64,000 nucleotides of DNA from Casuarius casuarius (lineage: Eukaryota > Chordata > Aves > Casuariiformes > Casuariidae): positions 1,310,874-1,374,873 of the forward strand of contig PTFA01000112.1 in assembly GCA_003342895.1 (NCBI GenBank). Direction: 5' to 3'. The notes beneath the pieces were generated by a model. It ran no database searches and was not told the DNA's origin. It saw only the letters and a program-made list of their open reading frames with translations. Made by a program: the position numbers and the translations under genes. Shown here piece after piece: positions 1 to 11,400 of this stretch (the first letter of the stretch is position 1; the number at the start of each line of letters is the position of its first letter).

Positions 1-2384
1 CCTTTTGAAATAACAGAGTGCTCTGACCAGAAATCTAAAGGTTCTTTCATTTTTCAGAGCTCTTGGAAGGTGGTGGCTGCTCCCGAACAGAAAGAGGGAG
101 AAAAGGGGAATGACAAAGTCAAACAGAGACTCGCTCAGCTCCAGCCTGAGGAGGAAGGGTGCGGCGAGAGCGCGCAGCTGGGCCTATCCACAGGCTCTCT
201 GTGCCAAAAAGTGCGCTCCTCCTTTCCCGACCCATTCGCAGCCCCATGGCTGTGCCCGCTCCCACGTGCTGACTCTGACACTCCTCTGAGGAGCACCAGG
301 ACGGATGCAAGGCAGGAGCACAGGGCCGGGGAAGGAGAGGGCCTGCGAGGGAGAAGGATCGCTCTTCAGCAGGACTGCCCTGGGTGGCTGCACCCAAAGG
401 AGCAGGCCAGCCGGGATGCAAATGTTTCCGGCCAGCAAATGACACCTCACCTTAAGCAGGAAGCTCATTTCCCTCCACAGCCAGTGAGGAAAAACAGGCT
501 CTTAACTACGTGGGAATATCCCCTCCAGCTTTGTTTCTGCTTCCACTGTTTCCTAGAGTAACACACTTTAAAAACAAGCTTTGAAATCCAGAGGTGCCAC
601 TCCATGGGAAGCGGGAGACGCCTTTGGTCTCGGCTTGGATTCCAGTACTGCTGTGCTCTGACTGGGAAGACCTTGCAGTGGTGGTGAGGGCATCCCACTG
701 GAGCGTCCTATGGCAGTGAGGGACAGAGCAGGACCAAATGGGGGACACTGTGGCATCCGTGTTTTCATGTGGTTTCTAGGGGAACCTCAGGAGAATTCCT
801 GGCGATCTTCCCGAGCCCTTCCCAAAGAATAGAAATGAACTGGCCCTTGTTCTCCTCAAAGGGGTCATTGGAAAATGGCCTTTGGGCATCTTCTGGATCA
901 TCTCTTTCATGTGAAAGAGACACGCCGAGAGCATGCCAAATCCAAACCCTCTGGAACCAGGCAGAGAAGAGACCCGAGAGGCAAAGGAGTATCAGGGTCC
1001 CGCTGCAGAAGGCTGCGTTTCTGCTAAGGTCTGATCCAAAACCTTTGATGCAAACGTCCTCACTTTCTAGGCGTTCCAGACTGGAGTGAAAGCACAGCAC
1101 TTCCACCCTAGCTGGAAATGCAGCCTCGCACCTTTGATTTCTGAGGACAGATCGTTTTTCTTGGGGTGAGGTGCATGGAGAGCAAAGGATACTTCACGTC
1201 TGGTTCAGACAGACCAACCAAAGGCTTAAGTGGACACACACACTACCAGCAGCATGTGATGGGATTTAGTGCAAGGAAATCAAACTCTCTGCCCCACCTC
1301 CTGAGCTTATCCTTTAAAGACCAGTCCTGTGCTCACAGCTGGAGTTTATGTGAGTCCTGCCTTATTAATTAAGTGTAGCCAGTGCCTTTTTTCCCCCTGA
1401 ATTCCAACAGAAGCAATTAGAAAGCAGATACTTCGCACATAACAGCTGGATCATTTAACCCCCCCATGCTATTTGCTCCCCTCCCCCAGCCAACTCATGT
1501 CCCCCTTTCCCATCCTTTCATCTAATTGGGAAAGAGGGTATAATCAAGGTGGCTAAACCAGGGACAACATGTAACCATATTCTTATTAAAAATCATCTAG
1601 TGTAACACTGGAAGTGGAGGGGGGTTGTTGACAACACGCTTCTGACCAGGAAATCACAACATTCACCTAACAGATGGGGAAAAGCGCCTTGGCTGTCTAC
1701 TCTGTCCTCCTTAAAAGGGGATCTGTATCAAAGTAGCAGCATATTTTCTTCACCGCAGGCTGTTGATGTCATTAGAGCAAAGTCTCGTTTTTATTTAACG
1801 CCAGAGTTAAGAGTCACATAAAATTGGCACAGGTGAGGGCACCAGGCCCATTAAGTTGTGCAACGTGACTCTCTGGGAATTTTTTAAATGTTCATGTACA
1901 TCCAATTTATTTATGCTTGGGCAAGCCAGCCTCAGAGCCTCTCCTCCCTGTTCCCCCAGTATGAATACACCCTCAATCCTGCCATTAGACCTGTAAAAAA
2001 CCTGCTCAATCCACTAAATTTCCCCCACTGCCTGGGAAGATCCAGTTACAGGAAGGGCAGTCCTGCCCCTCTCTGTTCCACATGCATCCCTGGGAGATGC
2101 TATGGCTGTTAAAACAAAACCCATAGCCAAAAACATCCAGAGTAACACTGAAAGTGAAATCTGCCCTCACCAGATTTTTCTGGTAGATGATTTCTTACTG
2201 CTCCTTAAATCGGGCAGCATCGTGAGGTCATTTTCAGTTATGATATGGGAAAGGTTTTGGCCCAGCTGTAAACTTCCCATTTCCTTCCTCAAAAGGCCAT
2301 CAGAGAGGATGCTATTGCAGCCATCCACCCAGATGTTGTCATTTTTATTTTTTCAGGAATCTTGCAGCGCTTGTACATGCTCTA
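1..2384. other. Intergenic DNA, no recognised gene
   Basis: Moderately GC-rich unique sequence with no recognisable coding exon. Open frames near the left edge (for example 70-561) begin with GTG rather than ATG, are rich in Arg, Pro and Ser, and match nothing I know. An exon-like segment at 1759-1832 is listed separately. The region lies beyond the 3' end of TXNRD2, where mammals carry GNB1L, but no WD-repeat coding signal was seen. Confidence 0.6.
1759..1832 (+). other. Exon-like segment, possibly non-coding conserved block
   Basis: Seen: a pyrimidine-containing tract ending in CACCGCAG at 1758, then 74 nt, then CACAG followed by GTGAGG at 1833. In frame 1 it reads AVDVIRAKSRFYLTPELRVT and then TAA at 1819-1821. 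No neighbouring exon was found and the peptide is not recognised. The AT-rich, homeodomain-like words favour a conserved non-coding element or a terminal or untranslated exon over an internal coding exon. Confidence 0.2.
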
Positions 2385-2560
2385 CAACAGCCTCACAAAG
2401 CAGCTATCTAATACCTACACTGCAGACAGGGAGAACAAGTTAGGAGGGATTAAGTGATCTGCCCAGCTTCCCGCAAGACAGCACAGGTGTGGCTAGAAAT
2501 CCAAACTCCCAACTGCCAATCTTGCCTGTGTTATACGAACCAGACCATGTGCTTTGCTGT
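2385..2560. repeat. Ancient MIR/L2-type SINE-LINE relic
   Basis: The order of words follows the shared MIR/L2 core: a 'cctcacaaagcagc' block, then 'attaagtgatctgcccag', then 'gaaatccaaactccc', then 'accagaccatgtgct'. This parallels the MIR consensus read in reverse. Divergence is high, so it is an old insertion. Family assignment is from memory of the consensus. Confidence 0.5.
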
Positions 2561-2739
2561 AAAAAATCATCATTTCAGTCACATGTTTGTCATCTAACAC
2601 AACTAGTAGAGGGACTCCTAATCAAACAGAAAGATCAGCCTCTTCTAGAAACTGTTATAGCTGATTAGTCAGGGTAAGCTTTTTTTTTTTTGACTCTTCT
2701 AGAAGGAGAAAAGTAAAAGGGAAGGGCATCCCTTTATAA

Positions 2740-3280
2740 CTGCAAAGGCCTCAGCTAATGAGAGCAGAAATGGCATTTTATATTTTGGCAGTTTGTAGTT
2801 AGTAGTATTATTAAAACTACAATAAGATCAGCTAATGCTGCATGAAATACTAGTGGTGTCTGAGCACAAAGTAGAGCCCCCATCTCTTTATTTAAAATTA
2901 CAAGATGATTAACAGCCCAATTAAAAACATTTTTGTTTTTGACGTGATAAATTATACTTTATCTACCTATCTGTAGATATAATTGATTATTTTATCCGTT
3001 TGCTGTTAGCTGTCATTAAAAAAGACAGATATCACGGCTTTCTGGCCTCTCTCCCGCTGAGAGAAAGAACAAATCCTGCTATTAATGACAGACAGCATCA
3101 TTATGAAAAAATTCCATTTGCCACTAGGCAACACAGCCGAGTTCCAGTAATTATTGTATTAGTCAAGCCGTTGAGAAGTTCCATAAAATTGAGCGAGTTT
3201 TTAAGGAGCATTCAACATTATTTGGCAACTTTTGTGATGTAACAATTAAAACCATGCTTCAGGCCCCAAAATGTGCAGGA
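2740..3280. other. Candidate conserved non-coding element
   Basis: AT-rich, non-repetitive block dense in developmental transcription-factor words: TGACAG/CTGTCA (MEIS-like), TAATTA/ATTAA (homeodomain), CAATTAAAACC, and TGATTA near 2985. It has no simple-repeat decay. A frame is open from 3000 to 3242 but starts at TTG and has no splice context. The texture is typical of enhancers in gene deserts near developmental regulators. That is inference until alignment is done. Confidence 0.35.
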
Positions 3281-5144
3281 GATTGCCAAAATCAGATAAA
3301 ACCCTGGAGGGCCCCTGACTCGCAAAGAAAAAAAAAATCAAACTGTTTACTTTTAGGATCAGACATTCATCAACATTTGGCTTTTGTTTCAGCCAGTGTC
3401 AGATAATAACAGCACCACGTTCTCAGTCAGCTTCTAACAAAAGCTCCAAGCAGTTTGACGTCGGGCCTCTGAGAGGTAGCTGGGGCTGAGACCAGCCTCT
3501 CCCCAGGAGAGGGAAATCTCACGGAGAGCTGATGCTACCAACCTTGCTCAGCAGATCAGACACCTGGGAGCACTCAGGGGTACCTTCTGGCATGGATCAC
3601 GTCTGTTCTCAACCAGTGAGCATCAGGAAATCGCTGGGCTGAAGTGCAAGTTATTCCTTCCTCTCACGTCTAGGAGTGGAGCCAGGCAACACCTCAGACT
3701 GTCAAGGCTCCCAGGGATAAAGCAGAAGTCTCCTGCCCATGTATCCCATTAACCTGTCAAAGAACTGTTAAAAAAAAAAAAAATCACACTTTAAAACTGC
3801 TATGGGAAATTGCTACTGAACCAACTTATGGCCAAGTTTATTATCTACCTATTTCTCTATTGGGTGTTGTTAAGAAATAATGATTTATAGTACCAGAAAT
3901 GAAGATACAATATCAGGCTTCTGCAGCAGAAGGTGAAGTTGGTTACAAAATGCAGACCTGATTTAGCTTTTACAAGCTATGAGAACCACTTCAAGAGCAC
4001 ATCTGTTTGTAAAGAAGTTAAAAGGGATTGATCTCCCTTTCCAGAATAATGTGCCCAAGTCAGGAAATCTCCACATATCAAAGAACTTTGGTGGGAGCAA
4101 CAGTTTCCAGGGCAGTCAAAGGGAGCTGTGATCTGAACATGGGACAAGGAGCCAGGATACTGCTTCCGACACTGGGGAATGGTGATAGGGCTGGTTTTAG
4201 CACCAGCATGCTGCCAGTCTTCACCTGGAACATGCCGTACCAAGTAGGACAGATGAAAAGATACTCTGGAGCCTGCCATAATATGACCTTTCATCACACA
4301 GCTCCTGGCTTGGAGAAGACTGCCAATTGTTAGCGCCTGCTGACCTATTTTTAAAAGAAAACAAAAAACAAAATCCTGAGCAATCGCAATTTCTATTTGA
4401 TTTAAATGGGAACAGCAGTACGCAGCAGTCCAGGCCAAGAGCCGGCCACGTGCGGCACGCAGGCGGCTCTTGAACCGTACGTGCCATTGCCAGTGCAAAG
4501 GCAGGAACCGAGACTTGTGAGAGAGGGCATGTGTGAAAGAAAAGCTGCTTCTCTCCCAGCTCCAAGACCTATCTTGCCTCTATGCAATGCAGGCATGCCT
4601 GAATCCCACTAAGCACAGAAATCCGCAAATGCTGGAAGCTACTGCCTCATTTTCCAGTACATTTAACCTCTAGTTTGGGTCTGGCAGCTGCTAGCCAGCA
4701 GTGAGATGTATAGCTATAGAAGTAAAAAACCTTGAATAACTAACCATCTGCTTTTTGGGAAACAGCATGGCCTTGCAGTTTTCTTCGGTGGAGTTGAAGC
4801 ATGTACTGTGGCAGCATTCAGTTGTATTGCCTAATAGGACATTTGGAGCTGTCATCTGAAGCGAAGCATCCTGGGTCAGTTCACGAACATAGGAGAGTAT
4901 CTATCAGTATGGAGAACGAATATTTTCAGCTCTTATTCTTGTACTGTATGAGTTAATTGTGCCAAATCTACAACGTATTAGACTAGTGCCAGAGGAAGGC
5001 TTAGGAGGGGTTTTTAATATATGTTCTTTATCGGCATTAAAATTTTTATTATTAAAAGAATTATGTTACAATATATGTGAGCAAGATCCATCTAAACTAA
5101 AAAAGTCATGTGAAAGAGCTACGTTTCTAATATTCTTTTGTTAG
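3281..5144. other. Intergenic, nothing recognised
   Basis: Unique sequence with short A-runs (3328-3336 and 3769-3783). Overlapping open frames on both strands at 3977-4612 have no ATG-plus-splice structure and unremarkable composition. I see no RNA gene or transposon. Confidence 0.5.
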
Positions 5145-5416
5145 TCCCTTTGGCTTACAATTCACCTGAGCCATCAGCGAGGAAAATGCAAACCCTAGCA
5201 CTCAGCAAGAGAGAGCCCAGCGACGGAAGAGGGAGAAGGGAGCAGATTGACAGTGCAGTGTTTGTGGGTATTGCTGAAAACAAGGCAAATCCATTGAAAA
5301 AAAATGGTAATGCTTGTGGTGAAATTGTGGAGGACTTTGGATCATGGGCTGTGAAGAAGGCCAAACTCTCTGATTCAGCCAGCTCCTCACAGACCAATCC
5401 TACGGTTCCCTTGTGA
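5145..5416 (+). CDS. Unrecognised coding-like terminal exon candidate
   Basis: Seen: a pyrimidine-rich tract ending TTTTGTTAG at 5144, then an open frame (first full codon CCT at 5147) running 90 codons to TGA at 5414-5416, with AATAAA about 200 bp further on at 5614. The predicted peptide is hydrophilic, with balanced Lys, Glu, Ser and Asn, an internal Met in KMQTLALSKREPS, and a tail ending SQTNPTVPL. Acceptor, frame, stop and polyadenylation signal together look like a 3'-terminal exon, or a retrocopy fragment. I do not recognise the protein, and no upstream coding exon was identified. It may be chance. Confidence 0.25.
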
Positions 5417-5613
5417 ACTATAGGAACAAGCCTGTTCAATTCAACCAGTCTCCACACCAGCCTGTGCTGTTCGAGCTCTGGTTTGTAGGTGTTTGCATCT
5501 CCCCCAGCTGTGCCAGTTGGCTGGTGTTGCTGTTCAGAAGGATGCCAGATGGCTAGTACTTTAGTCAACCTGATTTGCAGATGACTGATTTTTGTAGCTA
5601 CCACTTTAATTAA

Positions 5614-5619
5614 AATAAA
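5614..5619 (+). terminator. AATAAA polyadenylation signal candidate
   Basis: AATAAA within an AT-rich stretch about 200 bp beyond the stop of the 5145-5416 frame. Relevant only if that frame is a real terminal exon. No clear GU-rich element was noted. Confidence 0.2.
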
Positions 5620-6149
5620 ACATATATAAAAAGAGACACGAGTTTATCACCTGCTAACACATGCCATGGTCGTCTCTCGGTCAATCAGCGTGCAGCAGAC
5701 AGAGCCACAGACTTCAGTTCTACACCAGCAGTATCCAGAGGAAAAAAGATTAGTCCATCTGCTAAAGCTATCAGGCCCTTTGTGCTGCACCATACCAACT
5801 CCTAGCTACAGGATCCAGTGCCCTCTGCTGAGTAGAGCCAAAAAAAGCATTACTGTGTCCCAGGCCCTGCAAAGTTACTGTTTCAGATACAGCAGTTTTG
5901 GAGCAGAAGGACTGGAAGTCTGCTTCTCCCCTGCGTGCACAAACATGCCCCCATTGTCCCATCTGCCACCAGCATTGTTACTGTAAGATGCCACATGGAA
6001 AGCATCGAGGAACTGGTGATGGCTACAGAGCTGTCATAGGACTAACACGTCACTTCTGCAAGAGGTGGACATGTGGTAGTCATGAAAGGAGCTGGGCTAG
6101 CAACCTTGGCAAGCTCAAGTCGAACAGAAATGTCGCTGCTTTGCCTTGA
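5620..6149. other. Intergenic, nothing recognised
   Basis: Unique sequence. Plus-strand open frames at 5666-5986 and 5898-6149 have no supporting splice sites and no recognised domains. Confidence 0.5.
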
Positions 6150-6380
6150 TCTTTATTTACAATAAACGCCTCGGCTCCAGCTCAGCGTTTTATCTGGGAG
6201 CAGCCGCCGGCGTTTCTGTGACCATGTTCCGTCTCATTGGTGCACTGACATATTTACACGCAGGCCGGGGCCCGGGCAGCTGTGCATAAGGGGCCATATA
6301 TCAAGAGAGGAAAAAGGGATGCAAAGATGAATTTTATGAAATATTTTCCATTTTCCTTTGACTTGGTTGTGCGTTTTGCT
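6150..6380. promoter_or_regulatory. Candidate regulatory element with paired FOX-like sites
   Basis: Seen: two forkhead-type words in opposite orientation a few bases apart (TATTTACA then AATAAAC, about 6155-6168), followed by a short GC-rich block (about 6200-6290), a CCATATATCA word resembling an imperfect CArG box near 6293, and ATGCAAAG resembling an octamer site at about 6319. Motif clustering at this density looks enhancer-like. No function is shown by sequence alone. Confidence 0.25.
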
Positions 6381-7904
6381 ACGGCCCATTGGGCACTCAC
6401 TCAGCACTTGGACATTTGGTCCGTGCAGTCTCGCCTATACTTCTAGTTGTGTCTACATGCCAAGCCTAGCCCAGGACCTGGCACAGGCCTGAGGGAAAAG
6501 GAGATATTAAAAAAAGGGGGGGGGAGGGGGGAATTTCCTGCCCTTCAGTGGCGTGTGCCACAGGAAAGAGAACGATGTCTTATAAGTCAGCAGTCTTGTC
6601 TGATTCCCACATGACACAGCCTGTTGCATTTTACTTCTGAGTGCCAAAGTGAGAGAAATTATTTCCACTACTTTGCGAGAGAAAACAATCAAGTCCCATT
6701 TGCAATTTCTTAATTTCTTCTTTGGGCAATGGAAAGGGTTAATTCCTTACAGTGTTGACTTAATCCTTTCCTTTTTTTTCCTGTGGCTGAGTAATAGGTT
6801 AGATGTGTTGACTCTGTTTAAAAAGACAAACTGTGGACATAATATTAATGATATTGTATGTGCAATAACATTAGAAAACAAACAGAGAGGCACCTGGGGA
6901 GTCTGAAGGCATCTTCTGGCCTTTCTGGGCTGACAGCACAGAGTGGCCCTCCAACATTTCCATGTGGAAAAACATTATCTAGCACGAGAGAGTTTACTTT
7001 GAGTGACCCTCTTGCCTTTCAAACAATGAGATGTCAGGACCATTGTGAAGCTGAAAAGATGTTTAACGTGTTTCATAAGAACAGCCCATCGCTCAACCAG
7101 CTGAAGAGAGCAAAAACATAAAAAAGGAACCCAGACAAACAATCGGAAAGAAAAACTGGACATTTGAATGGAATAACTGCTGGTGTCTTTCCTCTAGCAT
7201 TGACATCCTAACAAAGGGTGTGAGCGTTTTTTCCCTTATTATTTTTTGCAAGGCGAAGATGGAAGGAGAGCACTGTTTGTTTATTCATTTGTCTTAGAGC
7301 CACACTGACACAAAAAAAGTCACTGCACATACCTGCCCATGGCTCAGGTTCATCCCATCAGAGTGGGAAGCCTGCAAGAATTGCACTCTCCCTTGATAGC
7401 CTATGTGAGATCCAAAACAGCATGTGGAAGTGTTTATTTCCAAGTCACCTTGGTATGGTCTGAAATCTAGGTAAGCCTAACCAGTCAGCTGAGATACCAC
7501 CTACCACAAATGTGTGCAAGGCCTTGATACAAGCCGCACTTCCAAGACTTGTCCTAGGTGACATGGTATAGGCAGAGTAAACTAGATGCCCTATTGCTGC
7601 CGAACCACAGATTTCACTGGTACAACTGTGTTTAAATGGAGCTGACTGGAGGCAACCTCACCTTGGATACAGAGCCAGCAGGTCTCAGGATGAGATCTTC
7701 TCCACTGAGTAAACACGCCTGCCGGCACCGCCGAAGAACCTTCCCAGGGGGCTCCCTGGAGCCCTCTCCCACGGACGGTTTCATTCGCTGCAGTGCAGCG
7801 CCCGAAGCTGCGCTGGAAAGGAGCCCTGGAGGTCCTTGGGCACACCGAGACCTCAGCAGATACTCTGTTGGGGAAAACAGACAGTCTTGAACAAGACCTA
7901 TTTA
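6381..7904. other. Intergenic with poly-G/purine run
   Basis: No gene seen. A purine run of As and Gs spans about 6508-6533. Block 6640-6880 is AT-rich with TTAATTCC and TTGACTTAATCC words and resembles a weak conserved non-coding element. Opposed open frames around 7591-7890 show no coding hallmarks. Confidence 0.45.
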
Positions 7905-8045
7905 GATATTTACTTGTGCACCCTCTCCCATTAACAGATAATCACCACTTCAAGCTAGGACCTGGGGTTCATTTAGTGACTCACCCAAGATGACACAGAT
8001 GATGCTTACTTTGAGAATTACCCACCAAGCCATCCCACACCAGCG
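7905..8045. repeat. Weak MIR/L2-like relic
   Basis: Words 'cattaacagataatcacc', 'gttcatttagtgactcaccc', 'aagatgacacagatgatg' and 'accaagccatcccac' follow the order of the MIR/L2 core in the same orientation as the copy at 2385-2560, but are more diverged. This could be a chance resemblance. Confidence 0.3.
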
Positions 8046-8089
8046 GATTGCTTGCTGAGGATTACACTGTATCTGGGAGTCCATTTTAA

Positions 8090-8430
8090 TATATAAGTGT
8101 GGGATTTGGAGCTAAGATGGAACAGTAAATTAAATAGTGAGGCGTTTGTCACATCTCTGTTCAAAGCAGGCTAACATTTCATGTAAGGAATTACACGCTT
8201 CAGACAATTGCAATCATCTTTTGCACAAATAATTTAAGCTTACTTGGTCTGTTTTATTCTCATTTAAATTTTTATTGGAAATATAAATACCGATGTCGGT
8301 CACCAAACCAAATAAAACAAACATATTGAGTAGGGTCTATCATAGACTAATATGGAAACAAATAATCTGCAAGTCTGGTTTTATTTATAAGCTTATTTGA
8401 GTCTTCACTCTAGGCTCATATTAATCGGGT
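8090..8430. other. AT-rich candidate conserved block
   Basis: AT-rich, low-repetition sequence with TTTTATT and AATAAAAC words, a CAAATAAAACAAAC stretch (FOX-like), TAATTTAAGC and ATTAATCG. Similar in texture to the block at 2740-3280. No coding frame. Confidence 0.25.
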
Positions 8431-11400
8431 TTGTGGTTTCCACATCTGTACTGCTGATGCCCAGCACAAACAGCGTGCCAAGTCGGACCTGGGCATCCTC
8501 CAACCTTTAGATGGAAAACATATGCTTCAGCTCTAGCTACCTCGAGACAAGCAGGGCAAGTAACCTACCAAACAACCACAGTGGGTGCGGCAGGCAGAGC
8601 AAAACTCCGGGGAGCTTCCTGAGGTGCCTGCTTGAAAGCTTCTTGCTTTTGACTTGCTCCAGGGGCAGCCAGGCTGCCGCCTGTGTTATATTTGCTCTCT
8701 CTCATGATCAAGAGATACCAGTTCCCTGCACAGACTGCCTTTCCTCTAGCTGTAGCTAGAAATTCCCAGACTGGACCAGTTAGTTCCCAGTGTCAGCTAG
8801 TAATACATATTGTGGAGGAAGATGGAAGAACTCCTGCAGACTGTGGCAACGCAGTATGAATTCTTTCCAGAACCCTTGATTATTTTTAATATTTATTAAA
8901 AGCATTCTGAAGGTTCACAAGATCCATAAATATATATAAAGAATGCCCATGCCACTTGTCAAGCCAAAATGGATCCAGCTGTTCTGTGGTGCTGATCTCT
9001 GATTGCAGAGAATCCCTCTCATTAATGAAAGATGTATAAAGGGAATCCCAAACTAGAAATATGATCTCTGCTAAAGACTGTTCAAATCAACTATTAGAGA
9101 ATATTTCAGGGAAGTACGTAAACACAAGGCTGCTTCTCAATACAGCTGAGGTGCAGTCCTGGGAACCCATCTCCATGGGGATATCCGCACCCCTTGCAGA
9201 CACTTCCCAGGACAAGCTGCTTCCAGACAAACTTTGCTTTGGGCTAGTGCAACACCTTTCCCGAGTTTTGCGCCAGTACAACCACGTCACTGCAAACCCA
9301 CCCCCAGCAGCTGACAGAAACTCAGCACAGTATGAGCGCTTCCTCCTACAGCAGAGCAGGCCAATATGCGAACTTAGCAAAATGACATAGCTGACAGTAG
9401 TGGGCGAAAAGGAAGCAGTATTCCTGTTATAAACGCAAGAAAATTGGCAGGGGGCGTCACATTTATTCCCTTATGTACCCTGTGATGGTCATCCGGCAGT
9501 CTCTGCCATCTGTAGCAATTACCTCTTTCCTGATAAATTTGACAGAAGTGACGCACAGTAGTGCCATAAAATATGTTTTTTCAAGTTATTATAACATCAT
9601 CTATATTGTTGTTCATACAACAACACTGTGATTTGTTTTAATTCAGCGCATAGAAGGGAGGAAGGGAAGAAAAAATTAACACACCCTCAGAGCCCCAGCC
9701 GTGTCGAAGGGAATCACTCAGTGTCATCCATCCTCCTCCTCCTCAGCCTGGTTTGCCCAACACGGCTGCTCTGCTGGCTCTCAGGCAGAGGTAGTTGTTA
9801 TGAAACTGAGATGGCAAAAGAGCAGTGCCTGATAACAGAGCAGCGGATCTGTCATCAGCACAGAAGGCAGTCGTTCCTCATGGCAGTGGCTAGAGAAAAG
9901 AAGATGCAATTAACAATTAGCTTTGGTAAGAGAAGACAAAACCCTTAGAACACGGATCTGCTGCAACAGATCAAGCCGCAGACTTAGGAGGTAGCGGTTC
10001 AAAGCCCTGGTTCCTGCCTTGCTAGATATGCTATAAGATGAAAGAGGGAGTGAATTTCTCCTGCCGCTTCATTCTGGCTAACTAAGAACTTGGGCTCAGC
10101 CATGGAAAAAGGCCAATCTCACAATAGTTTCAGGAAACGAGAATAGCTTTGCAGCGTTTCCAAACAAATGTAGCACACCTTCAGCTTTGTATTTTATGCA
10201 CAGAGTTCAGGCGTCTCACGCAAAAAAGTGAATGGAAGTGTTTCAGTGGGTGCTGCGCTATCTTCTCTGGCCACCCTCCCCAGGCAGCTCCCCCATTTCT
10301 GAAGTTAAAGCCAAATTCACGCAGAGCTCTTGGTGTCTCAAGCAGGCTTCACGTTCACAGGTTTGACCTTCGAGCTGCATCCCTCTGCTCCCAAGCTGGC
10401 GTTAACAGTTCTGTAAAAACAGACACAGAAACTTAGATTAGAAAGATCACGCCAGCGATGCTGCTTATACGTATAATCTGAAGGTCTACCTACATTGCCT
10501 GCTTCGAACCAGCTCCCTTAAACACCGCTGTCAGTGCAGCCGGGTCAGCAACCTGCCCAAGAAACTGAGTCGCTGAGCAGTGAGCCCAAGCTATGCAAAA
10601 CGAGGGTGAACTTGGCTGGTCTCCACGAGCTCAAGGGAACATGCAGGAACAACCCACTGCGGCACAGCCTCAGCCCTGGCACTGGAGACCCAACACAGCA
10701 GCCCCTACCCTGCCGCAGGTGCGGACGGCTACCGGGGAGGCTTTACACCCGGGCTGAGTCCCTCGGGAGCGAGCCTGCACACAATTACATGGGGCCAAGA
10801 CACAGGAACACCAGGTAGGCTCGACTGAAACGGTAAGTGTGTCAACTTGAAAAAGCTGTTTAACGCTTATTGTAACAGGGCAAAGATGAAGGCAGGTGCT
10901 GCTCTGCTTGGACGATGTTTTTCCACTGTCAGTCACAGCCTTTGTAGAATCTGGTAGAATCAAAGAAATGGAATATTCCCCCAGGAATCTTTCTAAAAGC
11001 TATTATTGTCACTGCCATAACTCTTCCTGTACTGAGAGGTGGCGCTTGCTAAGGAAAAGCCATGATGTTCAGAGGAGGCCATTCCTGGACGTAGATCATA
11101 AGCATATTGTCAAGAGTTGCCTCTGAAGGAAGGCCTAAATTCTTAGCTTATAAATTCCAACTATAACTTATATCTATGAGACTTCATTTTCAGCAGGGAT
11201 GAGATCCACCTAATTCAGATTAGTGCTATGTCTCCCACAAGCCAATCCCTGAAAAAGGAAATGAAACAGTTTTGCGCCAGAAGTACGACAAAAAATAAGT
11301 ATTTATATAATTACTTCAGGAAAATTTTCATTCATAAAGTTGTATCTATCCAACCACACCATCAGTGCTGCCCGCCTGACAGATGCAGCTTGGGCACAGC

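Noticed and set aside
70..561. 163-codon plus-strand open frame at the left edge
   Set aside because: Begins with GTG, has no ATG start or supporting exon, is Arg/Pro/Ser rich and matches no known family. Overlapping frames on the other strand are equally long.
3977..4498. 173-codon minus-strand frame
   Set aside because: No recognised domain and overlaps similar frames on both strands. No exon structure.
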